Source of the DNA: JAGQIB01 sp041393395
GTDB taxonomy: Bacteria; ARS69
Direction of reading: 5' to 3'
DNA length: 64,000 nucleotides
Assembly: GCA_041393395.1 (NCBI GenBank)
Contig: JAWKKG010000004.1
Coordinates: 372,001 to 436,000 of the forward strand
Part shown: positions 1 through 7,655 of the stretch, one piece after another
Position numbering within the stretch: position 1 is the stretch's first letter
Layout of the letters: every line of letters starts with the position of its first letter
Program-made: the position numbers and the translations under genes
The notes under the pieces: model-generated
Databases searched by the model: none
Told to the model about the DNA's origin: nothing
What the model saw: only the letters and a program-made list of their open reading frames with translations

Positions 1-5
1 TCGGC

Positions 6-302
6 ATGACCCTGGCGATTCTCGGCCTTCTCGTGCTCGCGTTCTCGGTGCTGGCGGCGTCGGTTCGCGCCGACTCGGTCGTGCTGCGGAAGCTGCGCGA
101 GCGACTGCTTTCGCGGGCCCTGCCCTCGGCCCGGACCGGAGACGAGAATACGGAGTCGCCGCGACCGGAGCCCCGCGCCGACTTCGGCCTGCGCTGGGCC
201 GAGGTCACGAACCTCACGCCGACCGGTCCGGATCGTCCCTCTTCGCGCGAGAACTCGCGCGAGAGCGCGACCACTTCCTCCGAGCCCACTCGCACCTCGT
301 GA
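6..302 (+). CDS. Membrane-anchored hypothetical protein, possibly 5'-truncated
   Basis: A 98-residue reading frame begins with an ATG only five bases from the window edge, and the frame is still open upstream, so this may be the tail of a longer gene. The first about 20 residues form one hydrophobic segment. They are followed by a basic stretch and then a long Ser/Thr/Pro/Arg-rich region that looks disordered. No ribosome-binding site can be judged because it would lie outside the window. I recognise no family. It is followed on the same strand by another small membrane protein, so it may belong to an envelope-related cluster, but no function can be assigned. Confidence 0.45.
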   Translation: MTLAILGLLVLAFSVLAASVRADSVVLRKLRERLLSRALPSARTGDENTESPRPEPRADFGLRWAEVTNLTPTGPDRPSSRENSRESATTSSEPTRTS

Positions 303-374
303 TCCGCGCTCGCCTTGACCGCGGCGAGCTCCTCGCCCAGGATGGCGCGCTCGCCCGCGGCCCGGAGGAACCGG

Positions 375-623
375 ATGAAATCCCTGCTCGGCTCCGTCGT
401 GTTCCTGATGTCGCTGTTCCTCGTACGCCAGGTGATGGTGGGCGCGGGGGTGCTGACGTCGGGGACGACCCTGCTGTTCCTGGTGGGGCTCGTGGGGTTG
501 CCGCTCGGCGCGATCGTCCTCGTGGAAGGCGCGTTCGAGCACGAGTTCCGCGCGATGCGCGAACGGATCGAGCGCCTCGAGTCCGAGCTGGCTTCGCGCG
601 ATCGCTCCGACTCCTCGCGCTGA
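375..623 (+). CDS. Small two-helix membrane protein with C-terminal coiled coil
   Basis: This 82-residue protein has two hydrophobic segments (about residues 4-25 and 30-50), then a charged heptad-like stretch (about 55-75, with repeated Glu/Arg and Leu) typical of a short coiled coil. The ATG at 375 is preceded by GGAGG at the right spacing. A TTG at 315 in the same frame would add a Ser/Arg-rich extension without a hydrophobic start and is less likely. Its TGA overlaps the region where the downstream zinc-finger peptidase begins, so the two may be translationally coupled. The shape recalls PspB/PspC-type membrane proteins, but the sequence similarity is too weak to claim membership. Confidence 0.5.
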   Translation: MKSLLGSVVFLMSLFLVRQVMVGAGVLTSGTTLLFLVGLVGLPLGAIVLVEGAFEHEFRAMRERIERLESELASRDRSDSSR

Positions 624-1534
624 CGCTGCTGCTGTGCTCCGTCGCGGCGAGCGCCGCGGCGTCCTCGGAGCGCTGTCAGCTCTGTGGCCGGGCGATCCAC
701 GGGGACTACGTCCGCTTCGAGACTCTGGACTGGGACGTATGCACGGCATGCGCGTCCGCGCCGAAGTGCGAGGCGTGCGCGCTGCCTCTCGCCGGAACGA
801 ACGAGGGCGACGACGGCTGGTGCCGTCGCTGTCTCGACGCCGCCCCGCGCTGCGCCTCGTGCGGCCGCCCGATCCGGGAGCGCTACTGGCGCGTCTCCGG
901 TTCCGAGGCGATGTACTGCTCGCGCTGCAAGGAAGACGGCAACGAGTGCTCGGTGTGCGGTGCGCCGGACCGTGTCGGCCGCTGGGTGGACGGTCGCTGG
1001 TTCTGCGGATCGTGCTCGCCCCGCATGGTCGAGGACGACTCCGCGCAGTGGGAGGGTGTCTACGACCTGCTGGTGCAGCGGGCCGAGCAGGAGCTCGGTC
1101 TCGTCCTGCGCGTGAAGCCGCCGCTCGTGATCGACGATGCGTCGACGCTGGCCGAGCGTCGCGCGGAGCAGGGGGCGCCCCCCGGTCTGTGTGGTCTCTA
1201 CCTCCGCGACGCCCACGGCAACGCGTCGATCCACGTCCTGTCGCGCCTGCCCGCGTCGCGCGGTGCGGCCGTGCTCGCGCACGAGCTTGCGCACGCCTGG
1301 CAGGCGGAGAACTGCCCCGACGACCAGGGGGTCCGGATCCGCGAGGGATTCGCGGAGTGGGTGTCCTGGAGTCTGCTCGATCGTTGGGAGGACGGCGATC
1401 GCGAACGCGCCGTCATCGAGGCCCGCACCGACGAGTACGGCGCGGGATTCCGGCACTTCCGTCGTCTCGCGGAGCGCTCCGGGGTCGACTACGCGATCTG
1501 GTACTCGAAGGCGGCGCGCGCCTCGATCGAGTGA
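620..1534 (+). CDS. Secreted LIM-like zinc-finger protein with DA1-like metallopeptidase domain
   Basis: The protein carries a hydrophobic export signal, then about 120 residues with repeated CxxC pairs (CQLC, CTAC, CEAC, CRRC, CASC, CSRC, CSVC, CGSC), spaced like tandem LIM/treble-clef zinc knuckles. The C-terminal half matches the plant DA1 peptidase layout: an LPASRGAAVLAHELAHAW segment holds the HExxH zinc-peptidase signature, and REGFAEW downstream supplies the likely third ligand (Glu). DA1 proteins are zinc peptidases with a LIM domain ahead of this motif. The start is uncertain. The signal-like residues begin before any ATG/GTG/TTG close by; CTG at 620 overlaps the preceding TGA (CTGA), while the only classical in-frame start is GTG 299, which would add a long low-complexity extension overlapping the previous gene. 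Confidence 0.65.
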   Translation: MTLLLCSVAASAAASSERCQLCGRAIHGDYVRFETLDWDVCTACASAPKCEACALPLAGTNEGDDGWCRRCLDAAPRCASCGRPIRERYWRVSGSEAMYCSRCKEDGNECSVCGAPDRVGRWVDGRWFCGSCSPRMVEDDSAQWEGVYDLLVQRAEQELGLVLRVKPPLVIDDASTLAERRAEQGAPPGLCGLYLRDAHGNASIHVLSRLPASRGAAVLAHELAHAWQAENCPDDQGVRIREGFAEWVSWSLLDRWEDGDRERAVIEARTDEYGAGFRHFRRLAERSGVDYAIWYSKAARASIE

Positions 1535-1562
1535 TCGCGACGCGCGCCGACGTTCCGCGGCG

Positions 1563-2723
1563 TCAGTCCTGAGCGACCTCGGCCGGAATCTTCGCGAGCG
1601 CCTGCTCCAGATCCTGCCAGAGATCCTCCACGTCCTCGATGCCCACCGAGATTCGCACGAGACCGGGAGTGATCCCCAGCTTCTTGCGATCCTCCTCGGG
1701 CACGGACGCGTGCGTCATCTCCGCCGGCTGCGAGATCAGGCTCTCCACGCCGCCGAGACTCTCCGCGAGCGCGAAGATCTTCACGTTCTCGAGCGTGATC
1801 CGGGCCGCCTCCCGCGAGCCGAGATCGAACGTGATCATCGCCCCGAATCCGCGCTGCTGGCGCTTCGCGAGCTCGTGCTGCGGATGGGAGGGGAGCCCGG
1901 GATAGACCACTCGCCGGGTGGCCGGGTGGGCGTCGAGCTTCTGCGCGATCACCTTCGCGTTCTGCTCGTGCCGCTCCATGCGGACGGCGAGGGTCTTCGT
2001 GCCGCGGAGCCCGAGCCAGCAGTCGAACGGGCCGGGAATCGCGCCGGCAGCGAACTGCAGGAATCGCACGCGCTCCGCGAGTTCGTCGTTCGACGTGAGC
2101 ACGATGCCGCCGACCATGTCGCTGTGTCCGTTCAGGTACTTCGTGGCGGAATGGACCACGAGATCCGCGCCGAGTGAGATCGGCCGCTGGAAGAACGGCG
2201 TCATGAACGTGTTGTCCACGGCGAGGACCACGCCGCGTTCGCGGCAGATCGCGGAGAGCTCCTTCAGGTCGGAAATCTCGAGGTTCGGATTCGTGGGCGT
2301 CTCCACGAACAGCATCTTCGTCTCGGGACGCAACGCGGCCCGCACCGCCGCGAGGTCCGACGTCTTCACGCGATCGAACGTGAGGCCGTGGCGTTCGCGG
2401 ATGCGCCGGAAGAGACGGAACGTGCCGCCGTAGACGTCGTTCGTCATCACGAAGTGGTCGCCGGCACTCAGGGTGCAAACGACGGCGTCGATCGCGGCCA
2501 TGCCGGAGCCGAACGCGATGCCGTGCTTTGCGCCCTCCAGTGTCGCGACGTTCGCTTCCCAGGCCTCTCGCGTGGGATTGTCCCCCCGGGCGTACTCGTA
2601 GCCCTGGTGTACGCCGATCGACTGCTGGACGTAGGTGGAGGTCTGGTAGATCGGGGTGATGATCGCGCCCGTGGTCGGATCCGGCCGCTGACCGGCGTGG
2701 ATCGCGTCGGTGGAAAAGCCCAC
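1563..2723 (-). CDS. Cystathionine gamma-synthase/gamma-lyase (Cys/Met metabolism PLP enzyme)
   Basis: A 386-residue PLP enzyme of the Cys/Met metabolism family (fold type I). The Schiff-base lysine is K195 in HSATKYLNGHSD; YxRxxNPT near residues 44-51 and the PLP-phosphate loop FGSGMAAI near 71-78 are also present. The length is typical (380-400). The family makes cystathionine from an activated homoserine and cysteine (MetB) or splits cystathionine (gamma-lyase). The sequence alone does not decide between these, and no met or cys genes are adjacent. It is transcribed away from the aminotransferase gene at 2986, so the 260-bp gap between them probably carries promoters for both. Confidence 0.9.
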   Translation of the reverse strand: MGFSTDAIHAGQRPDPTTGAIITPIYQTSTYVQQSIGVHQGYEYARGDNPTREAWEANVATLEGAKHGIAFGSGMAAIDAVVCTLSAGDHFVMTNDVYGGTFRLFRRIRERHGLTFDRVKTSDLAAVRAALRPETKMLFVETPTNPNLEISDLKELSAICRERGVVLAVDNTFMTPFFQRPISLGADLVVHSATKYLNGHSDMVGGIVLTSNDELAERVRFLQFAAGAIPGPFDCWLGLRGTKTLAVRMERHEQNAKVIAQKLDAHPATRRVVYPGLPSHPQHELAKRQQRGFGAMITFDLGSREAARITLENVKIFALAESLGGVESLISQPAEMTHASVPEEDRKKLGITPGLVRISVGIEDVEDLWQDLEQALAKIPAEVAQD

Positions 2724-2985
2724 GACTGCCCTCTCGCGTTTCCCGGGTGAGACGCCGGTTCCGCGAGCCGACCGCCGGGGTCGGCCCGCGCGTCCCCGGG
2801 AATCGGGGCGCCGGACGGATGATCGAACGAGGGTAGGGAGAGGGCCGGACCTTCGTCAAGAAGGGCTCGGTGTCGGGTCGTGGGGGCGCGAACCCACCAC
2901 CCGGGGCCGGCCCGGGGGCTCGGGAGAAACGGCTTCCCGCTCGCCGCCGCCGACGGTAAGTTGCGACCGTTGCGGAGGTGTCCCC

Positions 2986-4056
2986 GTGCATCGAAAGCTG
3001 TTCATTCCCGGCCCGACGGAGGTCCATCCGGACGTTCGCGCGGCCATGGCCACGCCCCCGGTCGGACATCGCTCCGAGGAGGCGACCGTCGTCGGCGAGC
3101 GGATCATCGGTCGCCTGCAGACGCTGCTCCACACGAACGCCCCGATCTTCCTGTCCACGTCGTCTTCCACCGGGTTGATGGAGGGCGTCGTGCTGAACGG
3201 TTCCGCGAAGCGGTTCCTTTCCGTGCCTTGCGGCGCGTTCGGGGAGCGCTGGCTCGACATCTGCCGAGCGTGCGGCCGCGAGGTCGACGTGATGCCGGTG
3301 GAGTGGGGACGAGCGGTCCGGCCGGAAGCCCTGCGCGAGAAGCTCGCCTCGAACCGCTACGACGCGGTGCTGCTGACCCACAACGAGACCTCCACCGGCA
3401 TCCTGAACCCTCTGCCGGAGCTGGCGGCGGTCGTCCGGGAGTTCGACGACGTCTTCCTGTTCGTGGACGCCGTCAGCTCGATGGGCGCCGTGGATCTCGA
3501 TTTCGACGCGATGGGGCTGGATGGCCTCCTGGCGGGGGTCCAGAAGGCCCTGGCAGCGCCCCCCGGCTTCGCGGTGATGGCGGTCACCCCGCGGGCGATC
3601 GACCGGGCCCGCCGGGTCGAGAACCGTGGGTTTTATTTCGATTTTGTGCGACACTTCGCCGCGTACGAGAAGCGGCAAGGGGTCACGACCCCCTCGACCT
3701 CCCATCTGTTCGCCCTCGATCTCCAGCTCGAGCGAATCCTCGAGGAGACGATGCCGGCGCGGGAGGCCCGCCACCGGGCGATGGCCGAGCGCGTCCGCGC
3801 CTGGGCGCGGGAGCGCTTCGCGTTGTACCCGGAAGAGGGGCATCAGTCGACCACCCTCACGTGCATCCGGAATACGCGCGAAGTGGACATCGCGGCTCTC
3901 AATCGGGAGCTGGCCAAGCGCGGAGTCGTGATCGGGAACGGTTACGGCAAGTTGAAGAATCAAACCTTCCGGATCGCGCACATGGGCGAGATCCGGCTCG
4001 ACGAGATCGAGGAACTCCTCGGCTGGATCGACGAAATCCTGGGGATGAAGCAATGA
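2986..4056 (+). CDS. Class V aminotransferase (alanine-glyoxylate/phosphoserine-type)
   Basis: A 356-residue PLP-dependent class V aminotransferase, with the FIPGPTEVHP N-terminus typical of the alanine-glyoxylate/serine-pyruvate group and the PLP lysine at K187 (GVQKAL). The GTG start at 2986 has GGAGG seven bases upstream. Upstream in-frame codons give only Arg/Gly-rich sequence. Its stop overlaps the ATG of the phosphoglycerate dehydrogenase gene (ATGA), so the pair is co-translated. Several lineages without classical SerC use an enzyme of this class to make phosphoserine, so the operon suggests it supplies the second step of serine synthesis. That role is inferred from context; a glyoxylate or serine-pyruvate reaction remains possible. 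Confidence 0.88.
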   Translation: MHRKLFIPGPTEVHPDVRAAMATPPVGHRSEEATVVGERIIGRLQTLLHTNAPIFLSTSSSTGLMEGVVLNGSAKRFLSVPCGAFGERWLDICRACGREVDVMPVEWGRAVRPEALREKLASNRYDAVLLTHNETSTGILNPLPELAAVVREFDDVFLFVDAVSSMGAVDLDFDAMGLDGLLAGVQKALAAPPGFAVMAVTPRAIDRARRVENRGFYFDFVRHFAAYEKRQGVTTPSTSHLFALDLQLERILEETMPAREARHRAMAERVRAWARERFALYPEEGHQSTTLTCIRNTREVDIAALNRELAKRGVVIGNGYGKLKNQTFRIAHMGEIRLDEIEELLGWIDEILGMKQ

Positions 4057-5072
4057 AGCGAATCGTGGTTCTGGACGCCATCTCGGACGACGCCTGCAAG
4101 CGCCTCGAAGAAGAGACGGGCTGGGTCGTCGAGAAGCGGCTCGGCCTGGCCCCCGCGGACTTGCCGGCGGCGGTGGAAGACGCGGACGTGCTGATCGTCC
4201 GCAGCAGCACGCAGGTGACGGCGGAGGTCATCGCGGCCGCGCGGCGCTTGAAGGTGATCGGTCGCGCCGGTATCGGCGTGGACAACATCGACATGGAAGC
4301 CGCTTCGGAGCGTGAGATCCGCGTGGTGAACACGCCGGGCGCGACGACGACGTCGGTGGCCGAGATCACGATGGGTGCCATCCTCTCGCTCGCGCGCTGG
4401 ATCCACGTCGGTGATCGTTCGCTGCGGGCGGGCGAGTGGCGTCGCTCCGACTTCCAAGGCTTCGAGCTCAAGGGCAAGCTGCTCGGCCTCGTCGGCTTCG
4501 GCCGGATCGGTCGCGAGGTCGCGACGCTCGCGCAGGCGTTCGGCATGCGGGTCGTGGCCACGGATCCGTTCCTCGATTCGAGCTCGGTCCAGGGCGTTCG
4601 GATCCACACGCTGGACGACGTGCTCTCGCGTGCGGACTTCGTCTCGCTGCACGTTCCGCTCGATCAGGACACGTCGCGACTGCTCGGTCGCGAGCAGCTC
4701 GAGCGTATGAAGCGCGGGGCGTTCCTCGTGAACTTCGCCCGCGGCGGCCTGATCGACGAGGAAGTGCTCGCCGAGCTCCTGGAGCGCGGTCACCTCGCCG
4801 GCGTCGCCCTCGACACCTACGCCACCGAGCCGCCGGGCGCGACGATCGAGCGGATCCTGGCGCACCCGCGCTCGCTGCTGCTCCCGCACCTCGGCGCGCA
4901 GACCCGGGAGGGTCAGATCCGCGTCGGCATGGAGCTCGTGGAGACCGTGGCGAAGGCGATCAAGAAGTTCATGAGCGACCGGGCGAACCGGCTCGCCGAG
5001 GAGCGGGAAGCGCAGGAGGCCGCCGCCGCGCTGAGCGAGGCGGGCGAGGGTTCTCCGGAGAGCGCGTCCTAG
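4053..5072 (+). CDS. serA: D-3-phosphoglycerate dehydrogenase, short form without ACT domain
   Basis: A 339-residue D-2-hydroxyacid dehydrogenase that catalyses the NAD-linked oxidation of 3-phosphoglycerate, the first step of serine synthesis. Visible are RAGIGVDNID in the substrate domain, the NAD-binding GFGRIGREVA loop, NFARGGLIDEE and the catalytic-His segment PHLGAQT near residue 279. The protein ends in an Ala/Glu-rich tail instead of the regulatory ACT domain, so feedback inhibition by serine through ACT is not expected. The ATG overlaps the upstream aminotransferase stop by four bases, which supports a serine-synthesis operon. Confidence 0.9.
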   Translation: MKRIVVLDAISDDACKRLEEETGWVVEKRLGLAPADLPAAVEDADVLIVRSSTQVTAEVIAAARRLKVIGRAGIGVDNIDMEAASEREIRVVNTPGATTTSVAEITMGAILSLARWIHVGDRSLRAGEWRRSDFQGFELKGKLLGLVGFGRIGREVATLAQAFGMRVVATDPFLDSSSVQGVRIHTLDDVLSRADFVSLHVPLDQDTSRLLGREQLERMKRGAFLVNFARGGLIDEEVLAELLERGHLAGVALDTYATEPPGATIERILAHPRSLLLPHLGAQTREGQIRVGMELVETVAKAIKKFMSDRANRLAEEREAQEAAAALSEAGEGSPESAS

Positions 5073-5091
5073 CCCGGCTGGCACCGAATCA

Positions 5092-5120
5092 GGCCGGCGA
5101 TCCGCGGGTGATCGCCGGCC
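5092..5120. terminator. Stem-loop between serA and dcd
   Basis: An 11-bp perfect inverted repeat (GGCCGGCGATC ... GATCGCCGGCC) with a 7-nt loop lies about 20 bases after the serA stop. There is no clear U-tract after it, so it may be a weak terminator or an mRNA-stabilising hairpin, not a classical intrinsic terminator. Confidence 0.45.
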
Positions 5121-5172
5121 GCTCGAACCGGGCCCGAGAACCAGTTCCAGAGAATCCGGGAAAGGGGGCGCA

Positions 5173-5727
5173 GTGCCGGTCAAGAACGATCGCTGGATCG
5201 CGCGCATGGCGCGCGAGCACGGAATGATCGAGCCGTTCGAGCCGAATCAGGTCCGCGACGGCGTCATCTCGTACGGCGTGTCGTCGTACGGCTACGACAT
5301 CCGCGTGGCGGACGAGTTCCGCATCTTCACGAACGTCAACACGTCGATCGTGGATCCGAAGGAGTTCGATCCGAGGTCGCTCGTGGACGTCGAGGCCGAC
5401 GTCTGCGTCATCCCGCCGAACAGCTTCGCGCTCGCGCGAACCGTCGAGTACTTCCGGATCCCCCGCGACATCATCACCGTGTGCGTGGGCAAGAGCACCT
5501 ACGCGCGGTGCGGGATCATCTGCAACGTGACGCCGTTCGAGCCCGAGTGGGAAGGTTACGCCACGCTCGAGATCTCGAACACCACACCGCTTCCGGCGAA
5601 GGTCTACGCGAACGAGGGAATCGCCCAGGTGCTCTTCCTCCAGGCGGACGAAGAGTGCGAGACCAGCTACGCCGACAAGAAGGGCAAGTACCAGGCACAG
5701 ACGGGGGTCGTGCTCCCGCGCCTGTAG
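5173..5727 (+). CDS. dcd: dCTP deaminase
   Basis: A 184-residue trimeric dUTPase-fold enzyme that deaminates dCTP to dUTP for thymidylate synthesis. The family core is clear: SYGVSSYGYDIRV near the N-terminus, IPPNSFALARTVEYFRIP, then VGKSTYARCGI and GYATLEISN, which carry the catalytic Ser/Arg and Glu residues, and a Gln/Thr-containing C-terminus (YQAQTGV) that closes over the nucleotide. The GTG start at 5173 follows a purine-rich AAAGGGGG. Length is normal for the monofunctional enzyme. It stands alone between the serine genes and etfBA. Confidence 0.93.
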   Translation: MPVKNDRWIARMAREHGMIEPFEPNQVRDGVISYGVSSYGYDIRVADEFRIFTNVNTSIVDPKEFDPRSLVDVEADVCVIPPNSFALARTVEYFRIPRDIITVCVGKSTYARCGIICNVTPFEPEWEGYATLEISNTTPLPAKVYANEGIAQVLFLQADEECETSYADKKGKYQAQTGVVLPRL

Positions 5728-5754
5728 GCGAGGGAATGCGCTTCCGCGGAGGAG

Positions 5755-6531
5755 ATGATGAAGTCCGTCGTTTTGATCAAGCAGGTGCAGGAAGCGCCCT
5801 CGGTCCAGGGCGAGCCCGGCGGCCCGGGGAAGGTCGTGGCCGACTCCCAGAACGTCACGAATCCGTACGATCTCTTCGCCGTCGAGGAAGGGATTCGCGC
5901 TCGCGAGAAGCACGGCGGTGAAGTCACCGCGATCACGCTCGGCGGCGATACCGCGGTCGAGTCGCTCCGCGAGGCGCTCGCCATGGGCGTGAACGGTGCG
6001 GTGCACGTGAAGGACGCCGCGTTCGACGAGCTGGACAGCTCCGGCGCCGCGCGGGTGCTCGCGGCCGCGATCGGAAAGGTCGGCGAGGTCGACGTGGTCT
6101 TCGTCGGCAAGGCGACGATCGACACGAACATGGGCGTGACCGGTCCGATGGTGGCGCGCCACCTCGGCATGACGGTGCTGACCGAGGTCTTCGAGGTCGG
6201 CGAGGTCGACGTGGCCGGCCGGTCGATCACCGTGAAGCGTCTGCTGGAAGACGGCCTGCAGGAAGTGAAGGCGAAGCTCCCGGCGCTTCTCGCGGTGACG
6301 AAGGACATCAACGAGCCGCGTTACGCGTCCCTGCTCGGGATCCGGAAGGCCGCCAAGGCACCGGTCACGGTGTGGTCCGGCGGGGATCTCGGCGTCACGG
6401 CGACGAGCGCGACGCGCGTCGCCGCGCGGACGGTCCCGGCGGCGCGGCCGGCGGGCGAGCAGTTCCAGGGAGAGCCGGAGGAGCTCGCGGAGAAGCTCGT
6501 CGCGAAGCTCGTCGAAGGCAAGTTCATCTAG
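5755..6531 (+). CDS. etfB: Electron transfer flavoprotein beta subunit
   Basis: A 258-residue ETF beta subunit that, with the alpha subunit encoded just downstream, carries electrons from acyl-CoA and related dehydrogenases to the respiratory chain through a bound FAD. The start KSVVLIKQV, the NPYDLFAVEEGIRARE segment, the AITLGG nucleotide-binding stretch and the VTKDINEPRYASLLGI recognition-loop region are typical. GGAGGAG sits directly before two consecutive ATGs (5755, 5758), and the second may be the true start. The gap to etfA is 15 bases, so the two form an operon. Confidence 0.93.
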   Translation: MMKSVVLIKQVQEAPSVQGEPGGPGKVVADSQNVTNPYDLFAVEEGIRAREKHGGEVTAITLGGDTAVESLREALAMGVNGAVHVKDAAFDELDSSGAARVLAAAIGKVGEVDVVFVGKATIDTNMGVTGPMVARHLGMTVLTEVFEVGEVDVAGRSITVKRLLEDGLQEVKAKLPALLAVTKDINEPRYASLLGIRKAAKAPVTVWSGGDLGVTATSATRVAARTVPAARPAGEQFQGEPEELAEKLVAKLVEGKFI

Positions 6532-6546
6532 GACGGGGAGAGTCTC

Positions 6547-7542
6547 ATGGATTTCTGGGTAGTCGTCGCCGAGGAGCACGGCACGGTGAAGCCGGTCACG
6601 CGCGAGCTCTGTGCGCGCGCGGCCGAGCTGGCGGGTGCGGCCGGCGGCAAGGTGAGTGCCCTCGTCCTCTCGGGTCGTGGCGAGGAGATCAATCAGCAGC
6701 TCGCGGGACTCGGTGTGGCGCAGTCGATCTGCGTGAACTCGCCGGAGCTCCGGCGGTACCGGACCCGACCGTGGGTGGACGCGGCGGCGGCGGCCGTCCG
6801 CGCGCACTCGCCGAAGGTCGTGCTCGTGCCGGCGACGACGAACGGACGCGAGTTCGCGGCGTCCCTGGCGGCGGCGCTCGATACCGGCATCGCGGCCGAC
6901 GCGACGGAGATCGCCGTGGACGGAGGCAAGTTGCTCGCGAAGCGTCCGGTGTACGGTGGTCGCCTGGTGGACACGATCGAGTTCACGGGAGACGGGCCGT
7001 GCATCTGCTCCGTACGCCCGAAGGCGTACTCGGATCCGGGGGCCGGCGCGGGTGACGCTCCCGCGGTGGTCGCGACGGAGGCCGCGCTGGGACCGGACTC
7101 GCTGGACGCGGAGATCCTCGGGTTCGCGGCGAACGAGGGCGAGTCGGTGAATCTCGTGGACGCCGACGTGATCGTTTCCGGCGGCCGCGGCATTCAGGAT
7201 CCGAAGAACTTCGAGATGATCCAGCAGCTCGCCACCGAGCTGGGCGGCGCCGTCGGTGCGTCGCGAGCGGTGGTCGACGCGGGCTGGATCCCGTACCCGC
7301 ACCAGGTCGGCCAGACCGGCAAGACGGTGCGCCCCAAGCTGTACATCGCGGTCGGCATCTCCGGCGCGATCCAGCATCTCGCGGGCATGAAGACCTCGGA
7401 GACGATCGTGGCGATCAACAAGGATGCCGCGGCGCCGATCTTCAAGATCGCGAACTGGGGTTTCGTGGGCGATGCGCTGCAGATCGTGCCGTTGCTGACG
7501 AAGAAGCTCCGGGAACGCAAGGGCGCCGGCAGCCCGGCGTGA
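6547..7542 (+). CDS. etfA: Electron transfer flavoprotein alpha subunit
   Basis: A 331-residue ETF alpha subunit. The C-terminal FAD-binding domain is well conserved: SRAVVDAGWIP, HQVGQTGKTVRP and LYIAVGISGAIQHLAGM, followed by NKDAAAPIFKIANWGFVGD. The N-terminal domain pairs with EtfB. The acceptor (ETF-quinone oxidoreductase) and the dehydrogenases that feed it are not in this window. A GC-rich stem-loop follows the gene. Confidence 0.94.
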   Translation: MDFWVVVAEEHGTVKPVTRELCARAAELAGAAGGKVSALVLSGRGEEINQQLAGLGVAQSICVNSPELRRYRTRPWVDAAAAAVRAHSPKVVLVPATTNGREFAASLAAALDTGIAADATEIAVDGGKLLAKRPVYGGRLVDTIEFTGDGPCICSVRPKAYSDPGAGAGDAPAVVATEAALGPDSLDAEILGFAANEGESVNLVDADVIVSGGRGIQDPKNFEMIQQLATELGGAVGASRAVVDAGWIPYPHQVGQTGKTVRPKLYIAVGISGAIQHLAGMKTSETIVAINKDAAAPIFKIANWGFVGDALQIVPLLTKKLRERKGAGSPA

Positions 7543-7562
7543 CGATCGGGTAACCGTTCGAG

Positions 7563-7592
7563 GCCGCTTCGCCGCGCAACCGGCGGGGCGGC
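7563..7592 (+). terminator. Stem-loop after etfA
   Basis: Two 12-nt arms (GCCGCTTCGCCG and CGGCGGGGCGGC) pair with ten Watson-Crick pairs and two G-U wobbles around a 6-nt loop, 20 bases after the etfA stop. Only scattered T residues follow, so termination would be partial or Rho-assisted. Confidence 0.5.
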
Positions 7593-7655
7593 TTCGTCGT
7601 ATCATGACGGGCGCCGGTCCGCTCGCCCCGGGGGGCGCCAGGGAAAGGATCTCCG

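Noticed and set aside
299..619. GTG-started extension of the DA1-like protein
   Set aside because: It translates the preceding small membrane gene out of frame and yields Arg/Gly/Pro-rich sequence in front of a signal peptide.
1489..4053. Open antisense frame of more than 850 codons across the PLP-enzyme, aminotransferase and intergenic region
   Set aside because: It is rich in Arg, Gly, Pro and His, has no domain pattern and lies opposite genes with clear families; long spurious frames are expected at this GC content.
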